A DNA stretch of 64,000 nt from Gordonibacter massiliensis (ex Traore et al. 2017) (GCA_900170005.1 LT827128.1:3034168-3098167), one strand, 5' to 3'. Shown: positions 18,201 to 25,902, numbered from the stretch's first letter. A program made the numbers and translations. Notes: generated from the letters alone by a model not told the origin.

Positions 18201-18943
18201 ACTCCATCAGCTTCGTCAACATCGAAAACATTTTCATATCGGCCGTGAATAGGTTCGTGTCTGCGCCCGGAGACCCCGACTCCCTGCGGACGGTGCTGCT
18301 CGATCTGTGGCGTGCGGTGTCGTGCAATGAGACCGATGACGGAGAGGGCCTTCCCATTCCCCAGTCCGACTTGCAGGACTCCTCGCTTTTCGGACTGCGT
18401 TACCATCTGGAAAACGAAGTGCCCACCGACGAAGATGAGTGGTCGCAGTTTGGCAACGATCTGGTGCGCCTGCTGAACAGCACGGTGGAGAACCTCCGCT
18501 ACGGCATGTCCGATTGGAACTCGTCGATCGGGAGCAGCTTCGATCCGCAGGAGTGGGTTCACATTATCCAGCTTCCCGACGGCTCTCTCATGTGCGACTG
18601 CGAGGACAGCGACGAGGCCTCTTGGACGTCCTATGCCACCGTCGGCGGCCAAGCGATCTCCATGCCCGGGTTCTACTTGGCCAACGATGAGGATTGGCAG
18701 CGGCTTTCGCGTCTGAAGAACCGCACGCCGACGGTGGACGCGGGTGGAGAGGTCCGGTGCGTGCAGGGAGTCATCGTCGACTCGGAGAGCGAGTCGGGGT
18801 TGGCCGATGCCCGTCGCCGTCTGCTGTACTCGTCGGACAACTCGTGGAACTTCGGCGATTACGAGCTGGTAAGGCTTGCCGTCCCCGAGCCCATCTACTA
18901 CTGGAACGGCTTGCTGGCCACGCCGGCGTGGGTCGCCATATAG
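15197..18943 (+). CDS. Large LamG-repeat transmembrane protein, unknown function
   Basis: 1248 residues, translationally coupled to the Hint gene. Two concanavalin/LamG-like beta domains are visible, about 30-165 (LFEGEWNRIDAVYDGSTLRLY, GYLQEVTLAARALTDDEA) and 225-370 (WSDLAVSVSGTTATFFIDG, GYIDAVAVFDRALDAARL). One hydrophobic segment follows (about 554-573, then PSPDPEEEKTKG). Beyond it a region with ALDTACLLLALARMEGL (Cys835) and GAHDRVYDAFLEP (His895, Asp900) faintly resembles the Cys-His-Asp order of transglutaminase/papain folds. The last 340 residues are unrecognised. No N-terminal signal peptide. Confidence 0.55.
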   Translation: MSTQRRSFFALKCDPPDLASCEAACALSLSGGDAFSLGATLFVPRQGNDQIVVEQPGAFRFGCDEGAVLFESKNLGRHRSDPADFHLFEGEWNRIDAVYDGSTLRLYIQGIAAYEARVTGERFVDASTRWQMGDMDGYLQEVTLAARALTDDEARCNQFEHAVPDGEMELCADFDAFEPCDRGRHALPLQLAGHCDVANLVPALQAVTGGYALPQRSPANPGAFPSGAFTVLAKVFATVAPDTGDAYVFANGPLGDAQGFALGVAARQAKPFCVIAGTRYEFEGQIPAAVWSDLAVSVSGTTATFFIDGASAGSAVLAAPLARTDPAAVTVGNILNASGAAAAGFPGYIDAVAVFDRALDAARLAGYADVAPYRFDADLAALWLFSGEAPIEVLHDGPLLYAGGAAVALRENTVREPVPPTLSFAMPDVATGSTAAEAWESLAAATVLLDTVKALTGQDAVSGFSGGGRDKLNGSVEGLMSVTLAADARVRSLEDTGDVGRDVLVGLFATASGVAALWPAFEAFFLLGQRWQAAYRLQRFFRYLRIFSLSTRGKLLLLFAAAAAAVAVALALRPSPDPEEEKTKGATVSLKSLAFYNDASKERGAVCILPAFGKEPVLPEWTAGCGTSQSAYWRVGADARPVLRATFTVSALEAPVSVQVEAAAQGDKLLGSLDAQTVALAAVGDVTVEFPLAHQALAAADLGSHEARFQWRVGGMLLGSTKHEVHLLAARPLAPWSNAPGAGELPALPVIRLAEAVQAQESAEGEANRRFCGQFVAWARAQAAAGALAGRAWADGSAFAKWDATHHALTFNIEAFFAACTGTAAAGVGALDTACLLLALARMEGLASVRLAEASALAGTGSLTVRAAYRLGATQIERSLATGAYAVGCVNDGAHDRVYDAFLEPVDASDVQVPATGLPFSLGTEKTDAVIRLDASTYRTLLCAPGSTGCMALKTAVLAFGTLPLGGIQPGDPILERTTDRPPFDESVIETLPLDPHTVRCHSISFVNIENIFISAVNRFVSAPGDPDSLRTVLLDLWRAVSCNETDDGEGLPIPQSDLQDSSLFGLRYHLENEVPTDEDEWSQFGNDLVRLLNSTVENLRYGMSDWNSSIGSSFDPQEWVHIIQLPDGSLMCDCEDSDEASWTSYATVGGQAISMPGFYLANDEDWQRLSRLKNRTPTVDAGGEVRCVQGVIVDSESESGLADARRRLLYSSDNSWNFGDYELVRLAVPEPIYYWNGLLATPAWVAI

Positions 18944-19083
18944 CAACGAGCGACGGGAGGGAGGGACCGTCAGCGCTTAGCGGGCCCTCCCCGGCTTTTG
19001 CCGCAGACCTTTTCGCGCCTGATGCGCCCGTCACTCGTGTTCCCCGCCGATCGCGAACGACGGGGGTTCGTGCGCTCGCCGTG

Positions 19084-19755
19084 CTATTTCCCGGGCAGGT
19101 TCTCCTGCGGTGCGTACGGGGTCGGATAGCCGGGCTGGTACGGGTACGGCGTGCTGCCGATGGGCGGCGCCGCGGGTGGTGGCGGGGGCGCGGCCGCGTC
19201 TCGTTCGCGTTTGCGGCCGCGCACGAACAGGACGATCGCGTCGACGACGTCCGCGAAGAAGAACAGCTGCAGGATGATGTGCGCCACGCACTCGCCGGTG
19301 GAGATGCGCCGCTCCGCGCGCAGACCGCCCGCATAGGCGATGGCCCACAGGGAGCCTCCCATCATGGTGATCCAGCCAACCGTCATGGCGATGGGCACGG
19401 ACATCCAGCCGACCACGGCGAGCACGGGGTGCAGGGAAAGCAGCAAAAGAAACATCATAATCAGCCCGCCAAGGCAGAAGAACGGGATGAGGCCCAGCTT
19501 GGCGAGCAACATCGCCCTGCGCGAGAAGGCGAGGCGATCGTCGGCTTTCTTGGCGTACAGGACGATGCATTGGACGACGCTGGCCACGAACGCCGCGAGC
19601 ACGCAGAAGCTCAGCACGGCGAAGCCCGCGTCGAACATGCCGGTCGAGTCGGGGTCGAACGTCGATGCCAGACCCACCAGCACCAAGAACCCGTCCAACG
19701 ACGCGACGTAGGCGATGGGCGCGATCCAGCGCAGCGGATGTCGGGTGCTTTCCAT
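19084..19755 (-). CDS. Multipass membrane protein with Pro-rich tail, unknown
   Basis: 223 residues with five or six hydrophobic segments (for example PIAYVASLDGFLVLVGLAS and FCLGGLIMMFLLLLSLHPVL) and a C-terminal cytoplasmic tail rich in Pro and Tyr (AAPPPPPAAPPIGSTPYPYQ). I do not recognise the family. ATG at 19755 has AGGAGC. It is convergent with the LamG gene; the 140-base gap holds a weak GGAGGG/CCCTCC hairpin that may terminate both. Confidence 0.65.
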   Translation of the reverse strand: MESTRHPLRWIAPIAYVASLDGFLVLVGLASTFDPDSTGMFDAGFAVLSFCVLAAFVASVVQCIVLYAKKADDRLAFSRRAMLLAKLGLIPFFCLGGLIMMFLLLLSLHPVLAVVGWMSVPIAMTVGWITMMGGSLWAIAYAGGLRAERRISTGECVAHIILQLFFFADVVDAIVLFVRGRKRERDAAAPPPPPAAPPIGSTPYPYQPGYPTPYAPQENLPGK

Positions 19756-19998
19756 GGCGGCTCCTGTCAGACAATGCTTGGACGCTGTGCCCCATCGGCT
19801 CAGTCGGACGTCGCGTTCCATCATAGTCTGCCGAGGGCGCTGGGGCAAACTCTGCCGCGCGTGCACGGGCGAACGAGCGTATGCGGAAGGCCTCCTCGCT
19901 ATCCGGGATATAAGGAGACCCCGCTCCTTTTTCTGAAGGGTAAACGTGCTCTTGCCTTCCGCTGCTAAACCGGCATTGACATTACGCAGGCCAGCGCG

Positions 19999-20194
19999 TT
20001 GTCATCCTGAGCGAGCGAAGCGAGTCGAAGGATCCCGTGCGGTGCCAACCGGGGGTGCTTTCGGCTGCCGCCGCACGGGGTCCTTCGACTCCGGCGGCTC
20101 GCGCCGCTCATCGCTTCGCGATGCCTCCCTGCGCCCGCTCCGCGTGCTCGGGAGTGCAACAGTCCACTGGACTGTTGCATGCTCAGGATGACAA
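19999..20194. repeat. Inverted-repeat element, family A copy 1
   Basis: The ends TTGTCATCCTGAGC (19999-20012) and GCTCAGGATGACAA (20181-20194) are exact complements. Inside, TCGAAGGATCCCGTGCGG faces CCGCACGGGGTCCTTCGA, and a small ACAGTCCA/TGGACTGT palindrome is near the right end. Related elements are at about 39124-39262 and 58631-58793. The GTCGAAGGATC hairpin type recurs in many bacterial genomes. The 1.1-kb gap 19756-20866 has no convincing gene. Confidence 0.75.
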
Positions 20195-20241
20195 TCTGGA
20201 CGGCGCATGTCAATGGCGGTTGAACGGCGGATCTTGTCCTG

Positions 20242-20407
20242 AAAGCACGAAAATGCGAGCAATGTTGCGTTTCGAAAGCCCGCATTTGCGTTCGTGTCCA
20301 AGGGCTTCGTAAATTGCCTGCTCAGGGCATCTGCTTGCTTGCGAGGCGGATGGAGTGGGCGCCTTTATCGACCTCGATTGCAACATTGCTCTCGTTTTCG
20401 CGCTTTT
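20242..20407. repeat. Imperfect inverted repeat in intergenic region
   Basis: The stretch at about 20242-20271 (CGAAAATGCGAGCAATGTTGC) reappears inverted at about 20380-20407 with two mismatches in 21 bases (GCAACATTGCTCTCGTTTTC). About 110 bases separate the arms. No ORF uses them; possibly a decayed repeat element. Confidence 0.45.
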
Positions 20408-20735
20408 TGGGCGGCTCGAAGTTGCTTCAAGCGTTTCGCGGCTGCTCGCGTTCGGCGCTCTGCGCAGCGTCTTCCTCCACCAAGCCTGCGGCCGCCAGTA
20501 TGGCTGCCTTCGGGTTCAAACGCGCTTTCCCGTCTGCCGAAATCCATAAGAAACGGATAGCCGCAGATGGTCTTTTCCGGGCTTCCGCACTGCGCGCGGA
20601 CAACGGTTTGTTCTATTCTCGCAGGTCGCCTTTCGTAACGGCAACGTACGGTCGACGGCAAAACCCCAGATGGCGAAAAACTACCACATGTTGTTGTTCA
20701 TTGTGTTTTCATCTTCAACATATGGGTGACATGCA

Positions 20736-20866
20736 TTGACGAGGACCCGGAGCGCTGGTAGGGTGGAATCACCGTCCGGCGGCGAGGGACAGTAGGCCCG
20801 CCGGCTCCGAGGACGCCCCGCTGCGGGCGCGCTGAGCGAAACAACACACTGCACAAAGGAGACCGT
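20736..20866 (+). promoter_or_regulatory. nrdD promoter and structured 5' leader
   Basis: TTGACG (20736-20741), 17 bases, TAGGGT (20759-20764) form the likely promoter. The ~95-base leader can fold CCGGCGG with CCGCCGG, closed by GTCC/GGAC, followed by a CGCCC/GGGCG hairpin, and ends in AAAGGAG before ATG 20867. I considered a cobalamin riboswitch but its conserved boxes are not evident. Confidence 0.45.
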
Positions 20867-23296
20867 ATGTATCAGGTTCAGAAGCGCGACGGCAAGATCG
20901 CGGAATTCGACATCGCCAAGATCTCGTCCGCCATCGCCAAAGCATTCGACGCGTTGGAGAAGCAGTACCATCCTTCCACGATCGACCTTCTGGCCCTGAA
21001 CGTGACCGCGCACTTCGAGCCCCGTATCAAAGACGGCATCATCAGCGTCGAGGACGTGCAGGACAGCGTCGAGGAAGTGCTCTCCACGGCCGGGTATGCC
21101 GACGTGGCGAAGTCCTACATCCTCTACCGTCGCCAGCGCGAGAAGGTGCGCAACGCCAAGGCCACGCTGCTCGACTACAAGGACCTCGTCGACCAGTACG
21201 TCAAGGTGGAGGACTGGCGCGTGAAGGAGAACTCCACGGTCACGTACTCCGTGGGCGGCCTCATCCTGTCGAACTCCGGCGCCATCACGGCGAACTACTG
21301 GCTGTCCGAGATCTACGACGACGAGGTGGCCAACGCCCACCGCAACGCCGACATTCACCTGCACGACCTGTCCATGCTCACGGGCTACTGCGCGGGCTGG
21401 TCGCTCAAGCAGCTCATCCAGGAGGGCCTGGGCGGCGTGCCCGGCAAGATCACGTCGAAGCCGGCCAGCCACCTGTCCAGCCTGTGCAACCAGATGGTGA
21501 ACTTCCTCGGCATCATGCAGAACGAATGGGCCGGCGCCCAGGCGTTCAGCAGCTTCGACACCTACCTCGCCCCGTTCGTGAAGGTCGACGACCTCACGTA
21601 CGAGGAGACGAAGCAGTGCATCGAGTCGTTCGTGTTCGGCGTGAACACCCCGTCGCGCTGGGGCACGCAGGCGCCGTTTTCCAACATCACGCTCGACTGG
21701 GTGTGCCCGGCCGACCTGCGCGACCAGCCTGCCATCGTGGGCGGACGCGAGATGGGCTTCACCTACGGCGACTGCACGCGCGAGATGGACATGGTGAACA
21801 AGGCGTTCATCGAGATCATGATCGAGGGCGACGCGAACGGCCGCGGGTTCCAGTACCCCATTCCCACGTACTCCATCACGCGTGATTTCGACTGGAGCGA
21901 CACCGAGAACAACCGCCTGCTGTTCGAGATGACGTCGAAGTACGGCACGCCCTACTTCTCCAACTACATCAACTCCGACATGGAGCCGTCCGACGTGCGC
22001 TCCATGTGCTGCCGCCTGCGCCTCGACCTGCGCGAGCTGCGCAAGAAGTCGGGCGGGTTCTTCGGCAGCGGCGAGTCCACGGGCTCCATCGGCGTCGTGA
22101 CCATCAACATGCCGCGCATCGCGTACCAGGCGGTGGACGAGGCCGACTTCTACCGCCGCCTCAACCACCTCATGGACGTGTCCGCGCGCTCGCTGCACAC
22201 GAAGCGCGAGGTCATCACGCGCCTGCTGGACGCCGGCCTCTACCCGTACACGAAGCGCTACCTGGGCACGTTCGAGAACCACTTCAGCACCATCGGCCTG
22301 GTGGGCATGAACGAGGCGTGCCTGAACGCCCGCTGGCTGCGCGCCGACATGACGCAGGAGGCCGCGCAGGCGTTCACGAAGGACGTGCTGAACCACATGC
22401 GCGAGCGTTTGGCCGACTACCAGGAGGAATACGGCGACCTGTACAACTTGGAGGCCACCCCGGCCGAGAGCACCACGTACCGCTTCGCCAAGCACGACAA
22501 GGAGCAGTTCCCCGACATCGTCACCGCCAACGACCAGGGTTCGCCGTACTACACGAACTCGTCGCACCTGCCGGTGAGCTACACCGACGACATCTTCAGC
22601 GCGCTCGACGTGCAGGACGAGCTGCAGACGTTGTACACGTCTGGCACGGTGTTCCACGCGTTCCTGGGCGAGAAGCTGCCCGACTGGCAGAGCACGGCCA
22701 CGCTGGTGCGCAAGATCGCCGAGAACTACAAGCTGCCGTATTACACCATGTCGCCCACGTATTCCGTGTGCAAGAACCACGGCTACATCGCCGGCGAGGT
22801 GTACGAGTGCCCCTGCTGCCACGAGGAGACGGAGGTGTACTCGCGCATCACCGGCTACTACCGTCCCGTGAAGAACTGGAACGACGGCAAGTCGCAGGAG
22901 TTCGCCGACCGCGTGGAGTACGACTTGGGGCATTCGCATCTGACGCGCGAGGGCGTGCAGGTGACGGCCGCCGCTGAGCAGGCCGGGCAGGCGGGTTCGC
23001 ACGTGACGGTGCCCGAGGAGATCGCCCCCGACCACAGCACGCTGCCGGCGGGCCTGTACCTGGTGGCCACCCGCACCTGCCCGAACTGCAAGCACGCCGC
23101 CGCCCAGATGGACGAGGCCGGCATCGCCTACGAGGAGCTGTTGGCCGAGGAGAACGTGGAGCTGGCCCAGCGCTACCGCATCATGCAGGCTCCCACGATG
23201 CTCGAGGTGGGTGCCGACGGCTCCGTGGCCATCACCGGCGGCGCGGCCCCGGTGTTCCAGCGCATCAACGAAATGAAGATGCAGGTGGTTGCTTAG
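20867..23296 (+). CDS. nrdD: Anaerobic ribonucleoside-triphosphate reductase with C-terminal glutaredoxin-like domain
   Basis: 809 residues. Class III glycyl-radical reductase making dNTPs without oxygen. An ATP-cone regulatory domain occupies about 1-90 (MYQVQKRDGKIAEFDIAKI). The catalytic barrel carries GSGESTGSIGVVTINMPR. The zinc site CPCC is at 648-651 and the radical Gly in RITGYYRP at 663. Beyond the normal end is an extra ~110-residue domain with TRTCPNCKHAA (CPNC 738-741) and MQAPTMLEV, a glutaredoxin/thioredoxin-like fold that could re-reduce the active site. Activated by NrdG, encoded 3.2 kb downstream on the other strand. Confidence 0.95.
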   Translation: MYQVQKRDGKIAEFDIAKISSAIAKAFDALEKQYHPSTIDLLALNVTAHFEPRIKDGIISVEDVQDSVEEVLSTAGYADVAKSYILYRRQREKVRNAKATLLDYKDLVDQYVKVEDWRVKENSTVTYSVGGLILSNSGAITANYWLSEIYDDEVANAHRNADIHLHDLSMLTGYCAGWSLKQLIQEGLGGVPGKITSKPASHLSSLCNQMVNFLGIMQNEWAGAQAFSSFDTYLAPFVKVDDLTYEETKQCIESFVFGVNTPSRWGTQAPFSNITLDWVCPADLRDQPAIVGGREMGFTYGDCTREMDMVNKAFIEIMIEGDANGRGFQYPIPTYSITRDFDWSDTENNRLLFEMTSKYGTPYFSNYINSDMEPSDVRSMCCRLRLDLRELRKKSGGFFGSGESTGSIGVVTINMPRIAYQAVDEADFYRRLNHLMDVSARSLHTKREVITRLLDAGLYPYTKRYLGTFENHFSTIGLVGMNEACLNARWLRADMTQEAAQAFTKDVLNHMRERLADYQEEYGDLYNLEATPAESTTYRFAKHDKEQFPDIVTANDQGSPYYTNSSHLPVSYTDDIFSALDVQDELQTLYTSGTVFHAFLGEKLPDWQSTATLVRKIAENYKLPYYTMSPTYSVCKNHGYIAGEVYECPCCHEETEVYSRITGYYRPVKNWNDGKSQEFADRVEYDLGHSHLTREGVQVTAAAEQAGQAGSHVTVPEEIAPDHSTLPAGLYLVATRTCPNCKHAAAQMDEAGIAYEELLAEENVELAQRYRIMQAPTMLEVGADGSVAITGGAAPVFQRINEMKMQVVA

Positions 23297-23389
23297 TTCC
23301 CGACGCTTGCGTCGGATTAACGAGAGGGCGCGCGGCGAACACAATCGCACCCCATTGCCAGCATACTGACAGCTAGCGCCCATAAAGAG

Positions 23390-23423
23390 CAGGGCCGGAT
23401 TCGAAGGAGTCCGGCCCTGTTTG
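23390..23423 (+). terminator. nrdD terminator
   Basis: CAGGGCCGGA (23390-23399) pairs perfectly with TCCGGCCCTG (23410-23419), loop of ten bases, followed by TTTGCG. It lies 94 bases after the nrdD stop. Confidence 0.75.
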
Positions 23424-23440
23424 CGTCTGGGGTCGCGCCT

Positions 23441-23475
23441 TTTGAATTGTGCACACGACGTGTGCACAATTCAAA
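23441..23475. repeat. 35-bp perfect palindrome
   Basis: Arms TTTGAATTGTGCACACG (23441-23457) and its exact complement (23459-23475) flank a single base. It sits between the nrdD terminator and the AT-rich promoter of the DUF1016 cassette. It could be an operator, a terminator-like cruciform or a recognition site; its core GTGCACAATT resembles a second palindrome inside the DUF1016 gene. Confidence 0.85.
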
Positions 23476-23519
23476 GTCATTTATATAGCATAATTTACAA
23501 ACATATGTTCCTTAAATTA

Positions 23520-23528
23520 TGATATAAT
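23520..23528 (+). promoter_or_regulatory. Extended -10 promoter of DUF1016 cassette
   Basis: TG-A-TATAAT at 23520-23528 is a perfect extended -10 element in a markedly AT-rich stretch (about 23476-23530), unlike its surroundings. No good -35 is seen, as expected for this promoter type. Start point near 23535. Confidence 0.65.
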
Positions 23529-23546
23529 CGCAGAAGAAAGAGCCAG

Positions 23547-23644
23547 TGCAAGCGCATCCTCTCCGCCGTTCCAACCGGCGGAGAGGATGCCCATAGATGG
23601 CGACGGTGTTCCGCGTCGCCCGTACCACGCTTGCAAGATCCTCT
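23547..23644 (+). ncRNA. Three-way-junction RNA, unknown class
   Basis: P1 TGCAAGCG (23547-23554) with CGCTTGCA (23628-23635); P2, 14 pairs, 23555-23568 with 23576-23589, loop TTCCAAC; P3 GGCGACG (23599-23605) with CGTCGCC (23614-23620). All three helices are perfect. The P2 3' strand AGAGGAT (23582-23588) can instead pair with ATCCTCT at 23638-23644, a copy of its P2 partner, giving a possible switch. No ORF is present. It starts a few bases after the predicted transcription start and ends 85 bases before the DUF1016 start codon. Confidence 0.6.
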
Positions 23645-23728
23645 AAGACAACGGAATACCCTGCGCGTATCGGCGTCTAATTCGTGCGCGTGCGCGACGC
23701 TGCAAACCGCAGAGGGGGAGGGGCGAGT

Positions 23729-24739
23729 ATGGACGATTCGATGGTTCGAACGGATGCCGCTGTGTATGATTCAGTGAGTAGCACGCTCAAGATGGCGCGA
23801 AAGAAAGTCGCTACTGCGGTGAACGCTGCTATGGTTGAGGCTTATTGGGAGATCGGCCGACAGATCGTGGAGGCGCAAGGAGATCGCGCCGAATACGGGA
23901 AACACCTGATAGAGTATTTGTCCGAAAGATTAACGAGAGAGTTTGGAAAAGGCTTCAACGAACGCAATCTTTGGCATATGAGGCAGTTGCATTTAACGTT
24001 TCCAATTCTGAGCACAATGTGCTCAGAATTGAGCTGGTCGCACTATCGCCTGCTCATTCGTGTGGAAGACGAAAAGAAGCGCACCTTCTACATGCAAGAA
24101 GCCGTCAGTCAGCAATGGACGGTTCGCCAGCTCGACCGCGAGATTCACTCGTTTTACTACGAGCGTCTACTTGCCACGCGCGAAGAAGGCAGAGAGTCCG
24201 TTCGGCAAGAAATCAAGGAGCTCGAGCCGCCCACCAAAGCCGATGGCCTTCTCAAAGACCCCTACGTGCTCGACTTCCTGGACATGGGCGGCCGCACCGA
24301 TTACCGGGAGGACGAGCTGGAGCAGGCCCTCATGGATCGACTGCAGGAATTTCTCTTGGAGATGGGCAAGGGCTTCGCGTTCGTTGCGCGCCAGCAACGT
24401 ATCGCCGCCGAGACTGACAACTACTACGTAGACTTGGTGTTCTACAACTGCATCCTCAAATGCTATGTGCTCATCGATCTTAAAACTGGCAAGATCACGC
24501 CGCAAGACGTCGGTCAGATGGACTTCTACGTCCGCCTGTTCGACGACCGCTGCGCGCAGCCAGATGATAACCCCACTATCGGCATCATCCTCTGCGCGAC
24601 AAAGGACGCCACGGTGGCAAAGTACTCGGCCCTCGCCGACGACAAGGGCCTGTTCGCCTCACGCTACACGCTCTGTCTGCCAACGGAGGAGGAGATCGCC
24701 CAAGCACTTGAGCCTACGAGCGCATTGTTTTTGAAGTGA
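23729..24739 (+). CDS. DUF1016 (YhcG-type) PD-(D/E)XK nuclease-like protein
   Basis: 336 residues. The N-terminal domain (about 20-170) has AYWEIGRQIVEAQ, FGKGFNERNLWHMRQ and SELSWSHYRLLIRV, the standard DUF1016_N signature. The C-terminal domain carries the nuclease core YVDLVFYN (Asp235) and LIDLKTGKITPQDVGQMDFY (Asp250, Lys252). The family is predicted to act on DNA and is scattered by horizontal transfer, often near defence genes. ATG 23729 has GAGGGGGAGGGG. It lies in an AT-richer insert between nrdD and a sigma-factor unit and contains an internal palindrome at 24003-24031. Confidence 0.9.
   Translation: MDDSMVRTDAAVYDSVSSTLKMARKKVATAVNAAMVEAYWEIGRQIVEAQGDRAEYGKHLIEYLSERLTREFGKGFNERNLWHMRQLHLTFPILSTMCSELSWSHYRLLIRVEDEKKRTFYMQEAVSQQWTVRQLDREIHSFYYERLLATREEGRESVRQEIKELEPPTKADGLLKDPYVLDFLDMGGRTDYREDELEQALMDRLQEFLLEMGKGFAFVARQQRIAAETDNYYVDLVFYNCILKCYVLIDLKTGKITPQDVGQMDFYVRLFDDRCAQPDDNPTIGIILCATKDATVAKYSALADDKGLFASRYTLCLPTEEEIAQALEPTSALFLK
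24003..24031. repeat. Palindrome inside DUF1016 gene
   Basis: CAATTCTGAGCAC (24003-24015), AAT, and the exact complement of the first arm (24019-24031). It encodes the stretch just before the SELSWSHY motif, about residues 92-101. Its arms share GTGC-x-CA and AATT with the 35-bp palindrome at 23441-23475. Confidence 0.75.
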
Positions 24740-24747
24740 GATAACAG

Positions 24748-24787
24748 TCTAAGGCGATGCCGTACGGCCGCACGGCATCGGCTTAGA
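24748..24787. terminator. Bidirectional hairpin between DUF1016 and anti-sigma genes
   Basis: 16-base arms beginning TCTAAGGCGATG (24748) and ending ATCGGCTTAGA (24787) pair with one mismatch. The hairpin lies exactly in the 59-base gap between convergent genes; no strong T tract on either side. Confidence 0.5.
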
Positions 24788-24798
24788 GCTGCGGGAAG

Positions 24799-25902
24799 CT
24801 ACGCCTCGGTTTCGGTGATGGTGTAAAGCGTCGGCCAGAGAGCCCGCGGGTTCTTGTAGCTCTCGGCGCTGAAGTCGGCGTAGCGTTGCTCGAAATCTTC
24901 AACGGGTGCGATGATGTACGATTTGGTTTCGGTGGAGCCGTCGTCGAACGTCACCGTCAGTGTAAGGGGGGACTTGGACAGTATCTCGCCGTAGCGGCGC
25001 AAGATGATCTGCCCAAGCTCGTCGTTGAGCGTTTTCAGCTCGATGTCGGACAAGAGCTCCGGATGCTCGCTGCGCGGGATTTGCGTGGTTCCGCCATCAG
25101 GAGCTAGACTATCGTAAACCTCCTTCTGCTTCTCATAATCCCTTTTGAGGACCGTCCATATTTCGATTGCTCGCCCTTCCAAGGGGAAATACGCCATCAA
25201 CTTCCGCTGCATCTTCGTCTTGTCGGCGGTCTGTTCACCGTAGGCGATGGTGAAGCTGTCCTGCTCCTTGAAATCAACCGGACGCCTGTCGTTCGGCCCG
25301 TAGGTACGGTTTTCGGTGGTGAAATGCACGCCCTCGCCGTCGATGGAGTAGGTGACGGACCGTATGTTGTTTCCGACGCACGTCAGATCGAGAAAGTAGC
25401 CTACCTGGGCGTAGCATGTTCCGTCGTCGCCCACCGAGTTAGGCGAATCTCCATCCTCGTGGGAAAGGCCGGTTTCGGCATCGTAGCTACCCCACGACCA
25501 GCCGCCGCCAATCCCGAAGTTCTTAAACTCGAGCGTCGCCGATTGCTCCAGCTTCCCCTCGCCCTGCTCTGCAGCGTAAGCGGCAAGCGTGAAGAAGTTG
25601 CCCGAGGTGGGAAGGGATGCTTTAATGGTGGAGTCGGAAGGCAGCGCGTTGGGCCAAAAAACGGCGTTGCCGGCGAATGCCAGCCCCACCGCCAACACGA
25701 CCGCGCACGCCGCTGCTGCGACGCCTCGTACGAGGGGATGGCTCTTCTTGGTGGTCCGCGTATGCGGCGAGGTTGTTGCGTTCCCAGCCCGCTGCCCCTC
25801 CTGCGCCTGCTCGACTTCTCGCATCACGTTCTCGCGCACGCGATCTGGCAGCTCAACGTCGCTCATCAGCGAGTGGTAGTCGTCCATATTCGTCTGTTTC
25901 AC
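24799..25902 (-). CDS. Membrane-anchored anti-sigma-like protein (pair 1)
   Basis: 367 residues. A short cytoplasmic N-terminus (MDDYHSLMSDVELPDRVREN) that could bind a sigma factor, one membrane helix at about 56-82 (GVAAAACAVVLAVGLAFAG), then a ~280-residue extracytoplasmic part ending APVEDFEQRYADF and LYTITE. The C-terminal domain closely resembles that of the protein at 27494-28540, so they are paralogs. GTG 25902 has GGAGGC and overlaps the sigma gene by 50 bases. Role as anti-sigma is inferred from position and layout. Confidence 0.7.
   Translation of the reverse strand: MKQTNMDDYHSLMSDVELPDRVRENVMREVEQAQEGQRAGNATTSPHTRTTKKSHPLVRGVAAAACAVVLAVGLAFAGNAVFWPNALPSDSTIKASLPTSGNFFTLAAYAAEQGEGKLEQSATLEFKNFGIGGGWSWGSYDAETGLSHEDGDSPNSVGDDGTCYAQVGYFLDLTCVGNNIRSVTYSIDGEGVHFTTENRTYGPNDRRPVDFKEQDSFTIAYGEQTADKTKMQRKLMAYFPLEGRAIEIWTVLKRDYEKQKEVYDSLAPDGGTTQIPRSEHPELLSDIELKTLNDELGQIILRRYGEILSKSPLTLTVTFDDGSTETKSYIIAPVEDFEQRYADFSAESYKNPRALWPTLYTITETEA

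Noticed and set aside
20294-20739. Small plus-strand ORFs in the gap before nrdD
   Set aside because: No ribosome site, odd composition, and overlap with an inverted repeat; they look like non-coding sequence.
20771-20866. Cobalamin riboswitch before nrdD
   Set aside because: An ACAGTAGG-like string and GC hairpins were suggestive, but the conserved B12-box and kissing-loop elements could not be identified.
20681-23467. 928-codon open frame antisense to nrdD
   Set aside because: It mirrors the GC-rich third-codon pattern of nrdD, has no family-like motif and is rich in Arg/His/Val/Leu as expected of a shadow frame.
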